Positions 7,172-16,151 of a stretch of DNA of 64,000 bases are shown piece after piece. The notes beneath the pieces are model-generated. The model worked only from the letters and a program-made list of their open reading frames with translations. It did not search any database and was not told where the DNA came from. The DNA comes from Chitinilyticum piscinae. GTDB lineage: Bacteria > Pseudomonadota > Gammaproteobacteria > Burkholderiales > Chitinibacteraceae. The position numbers and the translations under genes are program-made. The stretch lies in the NCBI RefSeq assembly GCF_015223195.1, contig NZ_JADFUA010000006.1, positions 156,319-220,318 of the forward strand, written 5' to 3'. Position 1 is the stretch's first letter; every line of letters begins with the position of its first letter.

Positions 7172-8098
7172 TCAGAGGACGACGGCGACGGCAATCGCGC
7201 CCAGCGCAATCAGGAACAGCACGCCGAAATAGCGGATGGCCTGATCGATGCGGTAGCGCGGGTGGGTGGCGGACAAGAGCCCGATCAGCAGGAACACCAG
7301 CGCAGTCAGCGCCAGCTGCAGCGCCAGGTCGGCGAGATAGAAGCCGGTGCCCAGGAGCGGTACGAACATGGCGATCGGCAGATAGGCGTAGAACATCTGC
7401 TTGAGCATCATGTAGTACTTGAACAGCGCGTAGTTCGGGCCGCTGTACTCGATGAAGGGGCCGCCCAGCAGTTCCTGCTCGGCCTCGGCCATGTCAAAGG
7501 GCTGGCGGGCGACAAAGGCCTGCAGGCCAAAGAGACTGACCACGATCATCACCACGCCGGGCAGGCCGAATGCCGCCATCGGCGTGCCGTAGATCACGGC
7601 GCCGAGATCGAGGCTGCCGGTTTTCAGTACGCCCAGCAGCAGGATCATGAACAGAATCGGCTCGACCATGATCATCGTCGTCATTTCCCGGCTGGCGCCG
7701 ATCAGGGCGTAGATGTTCTTGCTGGCAAACGCGCCCAGCAGCACCGCCACACCGCCCAGCGTGAGCAGATACACCAGCGAGATCGCGTCGGCATACTGGG
7801 TGAGTGCGGTGGCGCGGCCGGCCATCGGCAGGATGGCGATTACGCACAGCATCGAGGCAAACGCGATCAGCGGCGCGAGTCGGAACGGCAGGATGCCGGT
7901 TGAATCGATGTTTTCCTTGCCCAGCAGTTTCAGGATGTCATACAGCGACTGCACCAGCGGCGGCCCCTGGCGGTTTTGCACGCGTGCGGTGACGCGGCGC
8001 ACGATACCGTCAAACAGCGGCGCGAGTGCCAGGAAAATCAGCAGGTTGAGAAACACCTGCAGGATGGATAGCAATGTGGGGAGCGGGGTGGAGGTCAT
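7172..8098 (-). CDS. hycD: Membrane subunit of group 4 hydrogenase (HycD/NuoH family)
   Basis: A 308-residue integral membrane protein with about eight transmembrane helices. It anchors the hydrogenase head and, in complex I relatives, forms the quinone/proton entry region. Signature segments include RRVTARVQNRQGPPLVQSLYD after TM1, the conserved loop ASREMTTMIMVEP, and PFDMAEAEQELLGG, the NuoH/HycD acidic loop. The gene lies 3 bases after the HycE stop and 13 bases before the HycF start. The acidic residues E and D in the loops are retained, which fits a proton-coupled role. Confidence 0.95.
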   Translation of the reverse strand: MTSTPLPTLLSILQVFLNLLIFLALAPLFDGIVRRVTARVQNRQGPPLVQSLYDILKLLGKENIDSTGILPFRLAPLIAFASMLCVIAILPMAGRATALTQYADAISLVYLLTLGGVAVLLGAFASKNIYALIGASREMTTMIMVEPILFMILLLGVLKTGSLDLGAVIYGTPMAAFGLPGVVMIVVSLFGLQAFVARQPFDMAEAEQELLGGPFIEYSGPNYALFKYYMMLKQMFYAYLPIAMFVPLLGTGFYLADLALQLALTALVFLLIGLLSATHPRYRIDQAIRYFGVLFLIALGAIAVAVVL

Positions 8099-8101
8099 GG
8101 T

Positions 8102-9808
8102 TTAGCCCCTCAGCATGGTTTGCAGTGAGTGCGACGGTGATTGCGCTCGGCGCGACAGCGCGTCGAGCTCGGCTTTGGTGATCGAGCTTGATTGCCCGGT
8201 CTGCAGATCGACCACCGCCACCCGGTCGGTGCACGAGAAACAGGGGTCGATACTGCCCATGATGATGGGGAAGTCGCCGAATTGTTCGTCGAGCAGCATC
8301 AGCGGTACGGCCTGCAGATTGGGGAAGGTCGGGGCCCGTACGCGCCAGCGTTCGGGGCGATTGTCTTCGCCGGTGATCACGTAGTGCACCGATTCGCCGC
8401 GCGGCGCTTCGACGACCGTAATGGCATGGCGCTGCGCCGGAATCTTGTCCTTCATTTCCACAAAGAATTCGCCGCCGGGCATCTTGTCCAGACACTGGCG
8501 CACGATCTTGATGGCTTCGAAGGTTTCCACCACGCGGATGACCAGTGTCGCCCACACATCGCAGCTATCGAGCACCGGTACTTCGAATTTCATTTCGTCA
8601 TATGCGGCATAGGGGTGATCACGCCGCGCGTCGATATCCACGCCGCGCGCCCGGGCTACCGGCCCCACCAGGCTCCAGTCCAGCGCCTGTTGTTTGGTGA
8701 TGGTGCCCACACCCTTGGTGCGCTTGTGGATCGAAGTGTCTTTCTCGATCGCACGGTGGATGATGGTCAGGTCATCCTCGATGTTTTTCATCACGCGGCG
8801 GATGTCGTCGGCGATTTCCGGCGTGATGTCGCGGCGCACGCCGCCGACCAGAATCATGCCGTAGGTCTTGCGGTTGCCGGTCAGGCGCTCGCACAGCCAC
8901 ATGATCTGTTCGCGCACGCGCCAGGCCTGCATGAACACGGTGTCGAAGCCGATCAGGTGGCCGGCTACGCCGAGCCACAAGAGATTCGAGTGGATGCGCT
9001 CGAATTCCAGCATCATGGTGCGGATGAATTCGGCCCGGCGCGGGATGACCAGCCCGGCGGCTGATTCCACCGCCTGCGAAAATGCGGTGGCATGCACCGA
9101 GCCGCAGATGCCGCAGATGCGCTCGGCAATGAAGGGCACTTCGTTGTAGCTGATCTGCGTGGTGCAGAGCTTTTCAATCCCGCGGTGGGTCATGAAGCCG
9201 CGATAGTCGCAGCCCTTGATCGTTTCACCGTCGACATACACGGCAAAGTGCTCGGGCTCGTGCAGGCTGGGGTGAAAGGGGCCCACGGGGACGATCTTGG
9301 TTCCAGGCGGTGCTTCGTCAAGCTCGTAGGCGACATCCTCGGCGCCCTTGGGGACGAAGTTGTGCGGCACATCCTTTCTGAGCGGGTAGATGCCGTCCGG
9401 CCAGTCGTCCGCCAGCACCAGTTTTTTCGGTTTCGGATGGCCGGCAAAGCGCAGGCCCAGCAGATCGGTGACTTCGCGCTCGGACCAGCCGGCCGAGGGC
9501 AGATCGGGGGTGATCGATTCGATCACCGGGTCGCCCACCGGTGCGCTGGTGCGGCAGCAGACAAACTGGTCGCTGTCGTCCAGCGCGAAAGTGTGGATCA
9601 TGCCCAGCGTGCCGTCACGCTCGATGTTGTCGTAGCCGACGCTGCACAGATAGCGCGCACCTGCCGTGGTGATGATTTTGCTGGCTTCGCGGATTCCGGC
9701 GCGCTTCACGTCGATGAAGATCGTGCGCGGGTCGGTTTTCTCGACACACACCACATCGTCACGCAGGTGGGCGATCAGTTTGGCTTCGAGTTCTTTTCGT
9801 TTTGACAT
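8102..9808 (-). CDS. hycE: NiFe-hydrogenase large subunit, group 4 (HycE family, fused NuoC/NuoD type)
   Basis: A 568-residue catalytic subunit. Residues 1-170 resemble the NuoC/30-kDa domain and the rest the NuoD-like NiFe domain. Nickel ligands are visible in the L1 motif (RICGICG, C232 and C235) and the L2 motif (DPCFSCTDR, C523 and C526). After L2 there are 39 more residues, the kind of C-terminal extension removed by a HycI-type protease; such a gene is present in the same operon. MSKRKELEAK is taken as the start because the longer frame overlaps the upstream HycC gene. The maturation genes hypF, C, D and E lie opposite. Confidence 0.96.
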   Translation of the reverse strand: MSKRKELEAKLIAHLRDDVVCVEKTDPRTIFIDVKRAGIREASKIITTAGARYLCSVGYDNIERDGTLGMIHTFALDDSDQFVCCRTSAPVGDPVIESITPDLPSAGWSEREVTDLLGLRFAGHPKPKKLVLADDWPDGIYPLRKDVPHNFVPKGAEDVAYELDEAPPGTKIVPVGPFHPSLHEPEHFAVYVDGETIKGCDYRGFMTHRGIEKLCTTQISYNEVPFIAERICGICGSVHATAFSQAVESAAGLVIPRRAEFIRTMMLEFERIHSNLLWLGVAGHLIGFDTVFMQAWRVREQIMWLCERLTGNRKTYGMILVGGVRRDITPEIADDIRRVMKNIEDDLTIIHRAIEKDTSIHKRTKGVGTITKQQALDWSLVGPVARARGVDIDARRDHPYAAYDEMKFEVPVLDSCDVWATLVIRVVETFEAIKIVRQCLDKMPGGEFFVEMKDKIPAQRHAITVVEAPRGESVHYVITGEDNRPERWRVRAPTFPNLQAVPLMLLDEQFGDFPIIMGSIDPCFSCTDRVAVVDLQTGQSSSITKAELDALSRRAQSPSHSLQTMLRG

Positions 9809-9822
9809 CACCTTGCTCCCAA

Positions 9823-11685
9823 TCAAGCGCGCACGTTGCCGCCGGTCCACTTCATGAATTTCTTGAATGCATCAAAGATGTGGCTGCTCAGATAGCGGTT
9901 GGCGTTGTTCAGCGTCTGGTAGCCGCACAGCCAGACCGGCGCACTGCGCTCTTCGGCGCCACCGGCGCGGCGCAGCCACAGCGCGACGAGTCCTGCCACA
10001 AGCAGCATGGCCACCATCACCAGCGGCAGCGAGAAGGCCACAGGTGTCCCGGCACTGCCCAGGAAACGGATGCCGGAATAGCTCTGTGCCAGCGTGTCGA
10101 AGACGGCGGGCGTGCCCAGTGCCTGCGAGAGGGTTCCTTCCGATGTCGCCAGCACGCGGCCGAACAGGGCCACGAACAGCCAGGGGAAGAAGCCCTGCAG
10201 CAGGCAGACCGCAGCAAGAATGGCCTTGGGCGCGAGCATGGCCTTGCTGACTTCATGCACATTGTTCTTTTCATTCCACTCCACGCCGACCGAGGTAAAG
10301 GTCATGCCGTAGAGCTTCACGTAGGTGGCGAGCGTCATCGCACTGGTGACCAGCGCAACCACGCCGAAGATCACGAAGATGCCGGCTGCCTTGCCCGACA
10401 GCAGGGTGGAGGCAACGATGGCCCACTTGCTGGTAAAGCCCGAGAAGGCGGGAACGCCCGATACCGCAATCGCGGCGATGCCGGCGATGATGGCGGTGAC
10501 CGGCATCAGTGCGAACAGACCGCCGAGTTTGTCCAGATCCTTGGTGCCGGTGGTGTACTGCACGCTGCCCACGCAGAGGAACAGCAGACTCTTGAAGATG
10601 GCGTGATTGAGCACATGCAGGAAGGCACCGAGGATGGCCAGCAGCGCCAGCGTATGCAGCGCGGCATCGGGGCCGAGGTAGAAGCGCGCCGCGCCAATCG
10701 CCAGAATGATGTAGCCGATCTGGCCGATCGAGCTGTAGGCATTCAGGCGCTTCGCATCGACCTGTTTCAGCGATTGGGAGGTGCCGATGAACAGTGTGAC
10801 CACACCGATCAGTGCCACGGCCAGCCCCCAGTACTGCAGCTCGCGGGCCGGCATGCTCTCCGGGGTCATCCAGAACAGCGTGCGGATCATGCCGTAGATG
10901 CCGGTTTTGAGCATCACGCCCGAGAGCAGTGCGCTGATCGGCGAGGGGGCCACCGAGTGGGCATCGGGCAGCCAGAGCTGGCCCAGCGGGAACATGCCGG
11001 CCTTCATGCCAAAGCCCAGCAGCACGAGCGCCAGCATCAGCGTACGCAGGCCGGTATCCAGCATCCCGAGCTGATCGGCAATCTGGTGCAGCGGCGTACC
11101 CCAGCCGCAGCCCGGAATCATCAGCCCGGCAGCAAGTACCGCTGCCCAGGCCAGTTCCATCAGGATCAGGTATTTGTTGGCGCTTCTGACGATGACCGGG
11201 TCCTTGTGGTCGAAGCGGATCAGGAAGAAGGACGCGAGCGTCATCATCTGCCAGGCAATCGTGAAGCCGGTGCTGAGGTCATCGACCGTGACCAGTGCGA
11301 TCATGCCGGCGATGAAGACGGGGTAGCAGAAATGGAAGCTGCGCAGGCTGTAATGGCGGTAATGATCCATCTCCATGTAGCCGATGCAGTAAAACGCGGT
11401 CACGGCCGCGACCAGCGAAATCAGGACGATGAACACTGCGGAAAAGCCGTCGATCAGCAGCGGGATGGCGAGCCCGCCCAGGTGCAGATCAAAGCTTGCC
11501 GGTGCACTGTTGCCGTTGAGTACCTGGATGGCCAGGCCGCTAAACACGAGGCCGGCGGCCAGGGTGGCGAGAAAATTGAGCGCGCCGGCCCACTGGCGCT
11601 TGCCGGAAAGCCAGGGGGTGATGACGGCGCAGCCGAGCAGTAGCCCGATTCCGGTCTGCAGGCTCTGGTAAATTGACTGATCCAT
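9823..11685 (-). CDS. hycC: Antiporter-like membrane subunit of group 4 hydrogenase (HycC/HyfB, NuoL/M family)
   Basis: A 620-residue protein with about 14-16 transmembrane helices, related to NuoL and Mrp antiporter subunits. Conserved functional residues can be read in MELAWAAVLAAGL (TM5 Glu), GFGMKAGMFPLGQLWLPDAH (TM7 Lys) and the broken-helix region LNHAIFKSLLFLCVGS (Lys in TM10-12). It is the only antiporter-like subunit in the operon, so proton or sodium pumping would resemble HycC/Ech systems, not the three-antiporter Hyf type. Its ATG directly follows the stop of the protease gene, with AGGAG inside that gene's end. Confidence 0.95.
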   Translation of the reverse strand: MDQSIYQSLQTGIGLLLGCAVITPWLSGKRQWAGALNFLATLAAGLVFSGLAIQVLNGNSAPASFDLHLGGLAIPLLIDGFSAVFIVLISLVAAVTAFYCIGYMEMDHYRHYSLRSFHFCYPVFIAGMIALVTVDDLSTGFTIAWQMMTLASFFLIRFDHKDPVIVRSANKYLILMELAWAAVLAAGLMIPGCGWGTPLHQIADQLGMLDTGLRTLMLALVLLGFGMKAGMFPLGQLWLPDAHSVAPSPISALLSGVMLKTGIYGMIRTLFWMTPESMPARELQYWGLAVALIGVVTLFIGTSQSLKQVDAKRLNAYSSIGQIGYIILAIGAARFYLGPDAALHTLALLAILGAFLHVLNHAIFKSLLFLCVGSVQYTTGTKDLDKLGGLFALMPVTAIIAGIAAIAVSGVPAFSGFTSKWAIVASTLLSGKAAGIFVIFGVVALVTSAMTLATYVKLYGMTFTSVGVEWNEKNNVHEVSKAMLAPKAILAAVCLLQGFFPWLFVALFGRVLATSEGTLSQALGTPAVFDTLAQSYSGIRFLGSAGTPVAFSLPLVMVAMLLVAGLVALWLRRAGGAEERSAPVWLCGYQTLNNANRYLSSHIFDAFKKFMKWTGGNVRA

Positions 11686-12201
11686 TTAGTGACTCCTTCC
11701 TGCGTGTCCCGCCAGCAATGCGATGACCATCTCGGCGCTGTCCTGGATGTCCGGGCTCATCTGCATGCCAAAATCGATGTTTTCTGCGGCAATGCCCAGC
11801 AGATACACCTGCTTGCCGTGCTGTTCCAGAATGCTGCTCGCCATCGACAGCGCCAGTTTGTGGGTGCTTTGACCAAGAAAGACCCCGCTGCCTGTTTCGA
11901 GCTCGGTCAGCCGGCCCAGTACCAGCGACCCCGCCGGCTGCCCGCTGCCCTGCACGGCATCGACGACCAGAATGTGCTCGACCGGGCTCTCGGCCAGCCG
12001 GAACACGTAGTTCTCGATGACGTCCTCGGCATTGAGCACCTGATGCGGTGTGCCGTCAGCGAGGCAGGCTTCCAGCTGGTCGGCGATGTAGCAGCCCACG
12101 GCATCGTCGCTGCGCAGGGTATTGCCGATGCCGACGATGCCGGTTGGCCGCGTGAAAATGTGCGAGAGACCGGCCGAAAAGCTTGAATCTGTTCGGCTCA
12201 T
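11686..12201 (-). CDS. hycI: Hydrogenase maturation protease (HycI/HyaD family)
   Basis: A 171-residue endopeptidase that removes the C-terminal tail of the large subunit after nickel insertion. The family core GIGNTLRSDDAVG (about residue 23, with the metal-binding Asp) and the second region VVDAVQGSGQPAGS are clear, and a conserved His lies in STHKLALS. MSRTDSSF is taken as the start since its ATG overlaps the stop of the preceding reductase gene (ATGA). Its presence inside the operon, between the electron-input and membrane modules, matches the 39-residue extension of the HycE homologue. A C-terminal HAGRSH end is of no known meaning. Confidence 0.9.
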   Translation of the reverse strand: MSRTDSSFSAGLSHIFTRPTGIVGIGNTLRSDDAVGCYIADQLEACLADGTPHQVLNAEDVIENYVFRLAESPVEHILVVDAVQGSGQPAGSLVLGRLTELETGSGVFLGQSTHKLALSMASSILEQHGKQVYLLGIAAENIDFGMQMSPDIQDSAEMVIALLAGHAGRSH

Positions 12202-13076
12202 ATCTGCTCGCCCAGTGTCTTGATCTGGCGGTAGGTGTAGACCGGCCCGTCGGTACAGACGAGCGTACGGCCTACCGCGCAATGCTGGCATTTGCCGATG
12301 CCGCATTTCATCTGGCGTTCCAGCGTCGAGATGATCGCGTCCTCGCTCATGCCGCGCTTGAGGAACTCACCGATCACGCTGTTGAACATCACCGGTGGGC
12401 CGCAGACAAAGGCCACGCTGTTGTCCACCGGCACATTCGCCTTTTCGATCAGCTGGTTCACGTAGCCCACTTCGCCCGTCCAGCCTTCCTCGGGACGATC
12501 GATGGTGATGAAGGTCTCGAAGCCGGCGTTTTGCTGCCATTCGCGGATGTCCGGCTGGTACATCAGGTCCTTGCTGCTGCGCGCGCCGTACAAGAGGATG
12601 ATGCGGCCGAAATCCTCGCGGTGCTGCAGTGCATGCACGATGGAGCTGCGCAGCGGAATCAGGCCGATGCCGCCGGCCACGTAGATGATGTTCTTGCCCT
12701 TGATCTCGTCAAACGGAAAACCGTTGCCGAACGGGCCGCGCACGCCCAGCTTGTCACCGGGCTTCAGCGCATGCAGGGCGTGCGTCACTTTGCCCACCGC
12801 GCGCACCGAGATGTGGAAGCGATCGTTTTCCGGGCTGGGTGGCAGCGACACGGCAAATTCACCGGCACCGAACACGGTGCACATGATGAACTGGCCCGAT
12901 TTGATGCGGAACTCGCGCTCGACATCCTTGTTGGGAAAGGACAGGTAAAAGGTTTTGACCTCGGGGATCTCGTCGCGGATCTCGTCGATGTTCACCACTT
13001 CGGGGAAGGTCACAATCGGGCACAGGCCGGTGGTCTTGCAGTTGCCGTGCTCGTGATTGCCGTGACAGTTGGACAT
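12198..13076 (-). CDS. FAD/NAD(P)-binding iron-sulfur reductase, sulfhydrogenase gamma-like (HydG/AsrB family)
   Basis: A 292-residue ferredoxin-NADP reductase-type subunit related to the gamma subunit of archaeal sulfhydrogenase and to anaerobic sulfite reductase B. A flavin domain (FHISVRAVGKVTHAL) is followed by an NAD(P)-binding domain (YVAGGIGLIPLRSSI) and a C-terminal cluster region CGIGKCQHC ... C for [2Fe-2S]. The N-terminus is unusual: residues 4-19 have four Cys or His pairs (CHGNHEHGNC, then C). It starts by a one-base overlap with the upstream beta-like gene (TGATG). It most likely passes electrons between NAD(P)H and the hydrogenase module. Confidence 0.88.
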   Translation of the reverse strand: MSNCHGNHEHGNCKTTGLCPIVTFPEVVNIDEIRDEIPEVKTFYLSFPNKDVEREFRIKSGQFIMCTVFGAGEFAVSLPPSPENDRFHISVRAVGKVTHALHALKPGDKLGVRGPFGNGFPFDEIKGKNIIYVAGGIGLIPLRSSIVHALQHREDFGRIILLYGARSSKDLMYQPDIREWQQNAGFETFITIDRPEEGWTGEVGYVNQLIEKANVPVDNSVAFVCGPPVMFNSVIGEFLKRGMSEDAIISTLERQMKCGIGKCQHCAVGRTLVCTDGPVYTYRQIKTLGEQI

Positions 13077-14152
13077 CAGTTTTGCCCTCCGGTGATTTCT
13101 CTGCGGATGTACTGCACGACATTGGGCAGCCCGATGTCGCCCGGGCAAACCCACTGGCAGCGGCCACAGCCGACACAGCCGGGGCGCAGGTATTTTTTCG
13201 ATTGCGGGTAGGAGAGCTTGCAGAAGAAGCGCTTGTTGCGGCGGTCTTCCACCGGCTGGCGCGGGTTGTGGTCGCCGGCCATGCGGGCATAGCCCTCGAA
13301 GGAACAGGAATCACGCATGCGCAAGCGTTCGCATTCGCCGCACGGGGTCTGCGTGTCCTCGATGTTGAAGCAACTGCAGGTCGGGCAGACAAAGGAGCAC
13401 GCGCCGCATTCGAAGCACTGGTCGCCAATGTATTCCCAGGTTTCCTGTTTCACGAAACCGGTGGTGATGCGGTTCATCACCTTGGCCACCCAGGCCTTGT
13501 TGTCGGTCGCCATTTCGGGGAAGAGGTCGATGCTGCGATCGACCACCGCCTTGAATTCCTTGGCATGCAGTGGCGTCGCGACCTGCCACTGATGGGCGTC
13601 GGCAATCGCCTGACCCTTCTCGCTGCCCACGCGCAGCAGATAGCCGTCCTGCAATTTGGTCAGGTCGAGATCGAAGCCTTCATCGGCGTCCGGGCCGGAG
13701 TGCGTGCACACGCAGAAGCACTGCGGGAAGGGATGCAGACAGGTGTTGCTGATCAGCAGGCACTGGCGGCGATGCGTGAGGTACACGTCGTCGACGAACT
13801 CCTGGCCGAGGAAAAAGCGGTCGAGGACCAGAATGCCCGAGAGATCACAGGGGCGCAGGCCGAACAGCGCCTTGGGGCGTTCGAAATACTGCTTGCTCAT
13901 CGCGACGCTCTGGTTCTCGGCGTCGTACTTGTATTTGAGGATGCGCTCCATCTGCGGGAAGAGGATTTCCTTCACCGGCATCGACGGAATCGGCGCCTCC
14001 AGATCCAGCGCGGCGGGCGTCGCCAGCTGGTCGAAAAACACCTGTTTGGTCTGCGGCTCGACCTGCGGGCCGTACACGTCGTAGCTGGCCTGCAGCTCGG
14101 TGACCAGCGCGCTGATTTCGCCGGAGGACAGGATGTACATGGACATGCTCAT
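13076..14152 (-). CDS. 4Fe-4S subunit, sulfhydrogenase beta-like (HydB/AsrA family)
   Basis: A 358-residue iron-sulfur protein of the sulfhydrogenase beta/anaerobic sulfite reductase A family. The N-terminal two thirds hold GLRPCDLSGI and CLHPFPQCFCVC, and the C-terminus has two ferredoxin clusters, CFECGACSFVCPTC and CVGCGRCQWVCPGDI. In archaeal enzymes this subunit pairs with the gamma subunit, encoded next. Two start codons are plausible, 14152 or 14146; AGGAAG lies very near the first and 9 bases before the second. The gene begins 12 bases after the molybdopterin gene, in the same operon. Confidence 0.88.
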   Translation of the reverse strand: MSMSMYILSSGEISALVTELQASYDVYGPQVEPQTKQVFFDQLATPAALDLEAPIPSMPVKEILFPQMERILKYKYDAENQSVAMSKQYFERPKALFGLRPCDLSGILVLDRFFLGQEFVDDVYLTHRRQCLLISNTCLHPFPQCFCVCTHSGPDADEGFDLDLTKLQDGYLLRVGSEKGQAIADAHQWQVATPLHAKEFKAVVDRSIDLFPEMATDNKAWVAKVMNRITTGFVKQETWEYIGDQCFECGACSFVCPTCSCFNIEDTQTPCGECERLRMRDSCSFEGYARMAGDHNPRQPVEDRRNKRFFCKLSYPQSKKYLRPGCVGCGRCQWVCPGDIGLPNVVQYIRREITGGQN

Positions 14153-14164
14153 TCTTCCTGCTCC

Positions 14165-16075
14165 TTATTCCTGGATCTGGATGGGAATCACGCTTTCCTC
14201 GCCGGCTGCGTAGGCGTTTTCATACGGCAGCAGGAAGTCGGAAATCATGTTCTTGATGAAGTACGGGATGTAGGCGGTGCCGTCCTGCACATCCGGGGAG
14301 ATCTTCACGGCGATTTTCATGTGCGTGCCGATGCTGGAGCGCACATTGACCAGCCACTTGTCCCTGACTTTCAGGCGGGTGGCATCATCGGGCGAAATCT
14401 CGATATAGCCCTGCGGGTAAAGCCACAGCGTCTGGTCGTACTCGCGGCGCGGCACGATGGTTTTGCGCATCAGGTTGTTCTGGTGCCAGTAGTGCTGGGC
14501 CTTGCCAATCATCAGCGCGAAGGGGAATTCCGGCGTGGTGGGGGATTCCCAGTACTCGATGTTGATTGCGTTGAACTTGCGCCGCCCGCAGCCGGCAAAC
14601 CCTTTCGGATTCCAGTGCTGGCCAAAACCCTTGCTCAACAGCTCGTGGCTCAGGTCGCCATACCCACGGGTATGTGCTGCAATGTCTTTGAATACCTGGG
14701 TTGCACTGTGATACCCCCAGTGTTGCCCCGAGGTGTTGGCAATGCGCTCAAAGAGGCTCCAGCCCGGCAGGACATGATGGCGGCTGTCGACATTCTTGTG
14801 GGTGATCTGCACGCGCTTGTCCGACGCGGTGTAGGTGCCGTCGGTTTCGTTGTACGCCGGCAGCGGGAACACCACATCGGCCAGCTCCATGAAGGCGCTC
14901 TTGTAAGCACAGGCGTACACGACAAAATCCAGTGCCGCGATGCGTTCCTTGTCGCGGATGATGCCGTCGTCGTGGTCGATCACGAACAGCGCGCGAATGC
15001 GCGAATCAGGCGTTGCCAGGGCCTTGAACACGCTGTTGCCCAGCTCGCCCGACATGCCCATGTCGAAGCTGCCCTGCAGATTGCTGATGCCGGCCACCGG
15101 AATCACGGCCGAGTGCGGGTGATCCATGCGGTCGGACAGCAGCGCCAGATTGGTAATGGCGTCGATGGTTGGTCTGTCCAGCCCGGAAATCCCGCTGGAG
15201 AACAGGATGACAATCGATCTGGCCTGCTCGAGGTGATGCGCTTCCTCCTCGATTTCCTCGTAGCGGATGCCGCTGGCACGCTCCAGGGCCACCGAGGAAA
15301 TGCTGCGCAGCGCGGCCGCGTAGTCGGCATAGCCCGGCAGCTGGTCGATATTGGCGCGCCGGTCATGGTTGACCGTGCGAATTGCCATCAGAGCCTTGCC
15401 CAGCGCATTCACCAGCAAACCCAGCGTTCCGGGTTTTTCCTGGAAGTGCTTGGTGGACAGCTTGGCGATCTGGGTGCGTGAACTCGATAGGGTGACCACA
15501 CGGGCGCCACGGCGCTGGGCAGCGTGGATATTGCCGCCGATCACCGGGTTCTGGCGGGTGATGTCGGTGCCGACGACCAGAATGTAATCGGCGTGGTCAA
15601 TGGCGGTCAGGCTGCCGTGCGCGCCGGGGTAGCCAAATGCATGTTCCAGCGCAGCCATGCTCTTGCGGTGGCCGGCTTCGGCGCCGATGCCGCGCAGCGT
15701 GCTCTTGAAGACGTCGCGGGTCAGACGCGCCAGCGTGAAGCTGTCTTCATTGGATGAGCGCGCCGACGCCAGCACGCCGATCTCGCCTGCGGCACCGTCA
15801 AAGCCCTGCATGCGAGCGGCGACCAAAGCGATGGCCTCGTCATAACTGGCCTCGCGCAACTCGCCGTTCTCGCGGATTAGCGGTGTGGTGATGCGCTCGT
15901 TGGTGCTGAGCAGCTCATTGGAATGCCAGCCGCGGATGCACAGCTTGCCCTTGCTGACGGGGTGCGCGATCAGCGGCGAGACACCGTAGACCTTGTGCCC
16001 GTCGGTCTTGAGGAACTGTCCGCAACCCGTGCCGCAAAGATTGCACACGCACGGCTTATAGTTAACGAGATTCAT
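14165..16075 (-). CDS. Molybdopterin oxidoreductase, formate dehydrogenase-like, catalytic Cys/Sec replaced by Gly
   Basis: A 636-residue bis-MGD-type protein. The N-terminal [4Fe-4S] ligands C11, C14, C18 and C46 follow the FDH spacing (CxxCxxxC-x27-C). Later blocks, such as PVAGISNLQGSFDMGM and the C-terminal cofactor-binding domain, are also FDH-like. When I align it by eye with FdhF around Sec140 the match is gapless, and the Sec/Cys position is Gly135 (codon GGC), while the adjacent His136 is kept. The Lys between cluster and molybdenum is Arg48. So formate oxidation by the normal mechanism is doubtful. First gene of the hydrogenase operon, with GGAG ahead of the ATG. Confidence 0.88.
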   Translation of the reverse strand: MNLVNYKPCVCNLCGTGCGQFLKTDGHKVYGVSPLIAHPVSKGKLCIRGWHSNELLSTNERITTPLIRENGELREASYDEAIALVAARMQGFDGAAGEIGVLASARSSNEDSFTLARLTRDVFKSTLRGIGAEAGHRKSMAALEHAFGYPGAHGSLTAIDHADYILVVGTDITRQNPVIGGNIHAAQRRGARVVTLSSSRTQIAKLSTKHFQEKPGTLGLLVNALGKALMAIRTVNHDRRANIDQLPGYADYAAALRSISSVALERASGIRYEEIEEEAHHLEQARSIVILFSSGISGLDRPTIDAITNLALLSDRMDHPHSAVIPVAGISNLQGSFDMGMSGELGNSVFKALATPDSRIRALFVIDHDDGIIRDKERIAALDFVVYACAYKSAFMELADVVFPLPAYNETDGTYTASDKRVQITHKNVDSRHHVLPGWSLFERIANTSGQHWGYHSATQVFKDIAAHTRGYGDLSHELLSKGFGQHWNPKGFAGCGRRKFNAINIEYWESPTTPEFPFALMIGKAQHYWHQNNLMRKTIVPRREYDQTLWLYPQGYIEISPDDATRLKVRDKWLVNVRSSIGTHMKIAVKISPDVQDGTAYIPYFIKNMISDFLLPYENAYAAGEESVIPIQIQE

Positions 16076-16115
16076 AAGTCTCCGGGCCTTTTGTTTTGCG
16101 CAGAGGCGTTGCTGG

Positions 16116-16151
16116 AAATAAAAAAAGGCGGACGATAAATCGCCGCCTTTT
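16116..16151 (-). terminator. Intrinsic terminator in the hydrogenase operon leader
   Basis: AAAAGGCGG pairs with CCGCCTTTT (9 bp, 11-base loop). On the minus strand the stem runs into a seven-T tract, whereas the plus direction lacks one, so it acts on transcripts heading into the operon 48 bases upstream of the first start codon. Confidence 0.8.

Noticed and set aside
9802..11643. A 613-codon plus-strand frame opposite hycC
   Set aside because: It is His/Gln-rich, has no family motif, and is the reverse of the strongly supported membrane subunit gene.
13082..15481. A nearly 800-codon open frame on the plus strand opposite the molybdopterin and iron-sulfur genes
   Set aside because: The minus-strand genes there have clear family motifs and the antisense frame is only open because of the GC-rich codon pattern.
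14165..16075. Selenocysteine incorporation at the FDH-like active site
   Set aside because: The codon is GGC, with no in-frame TGA in the gene.
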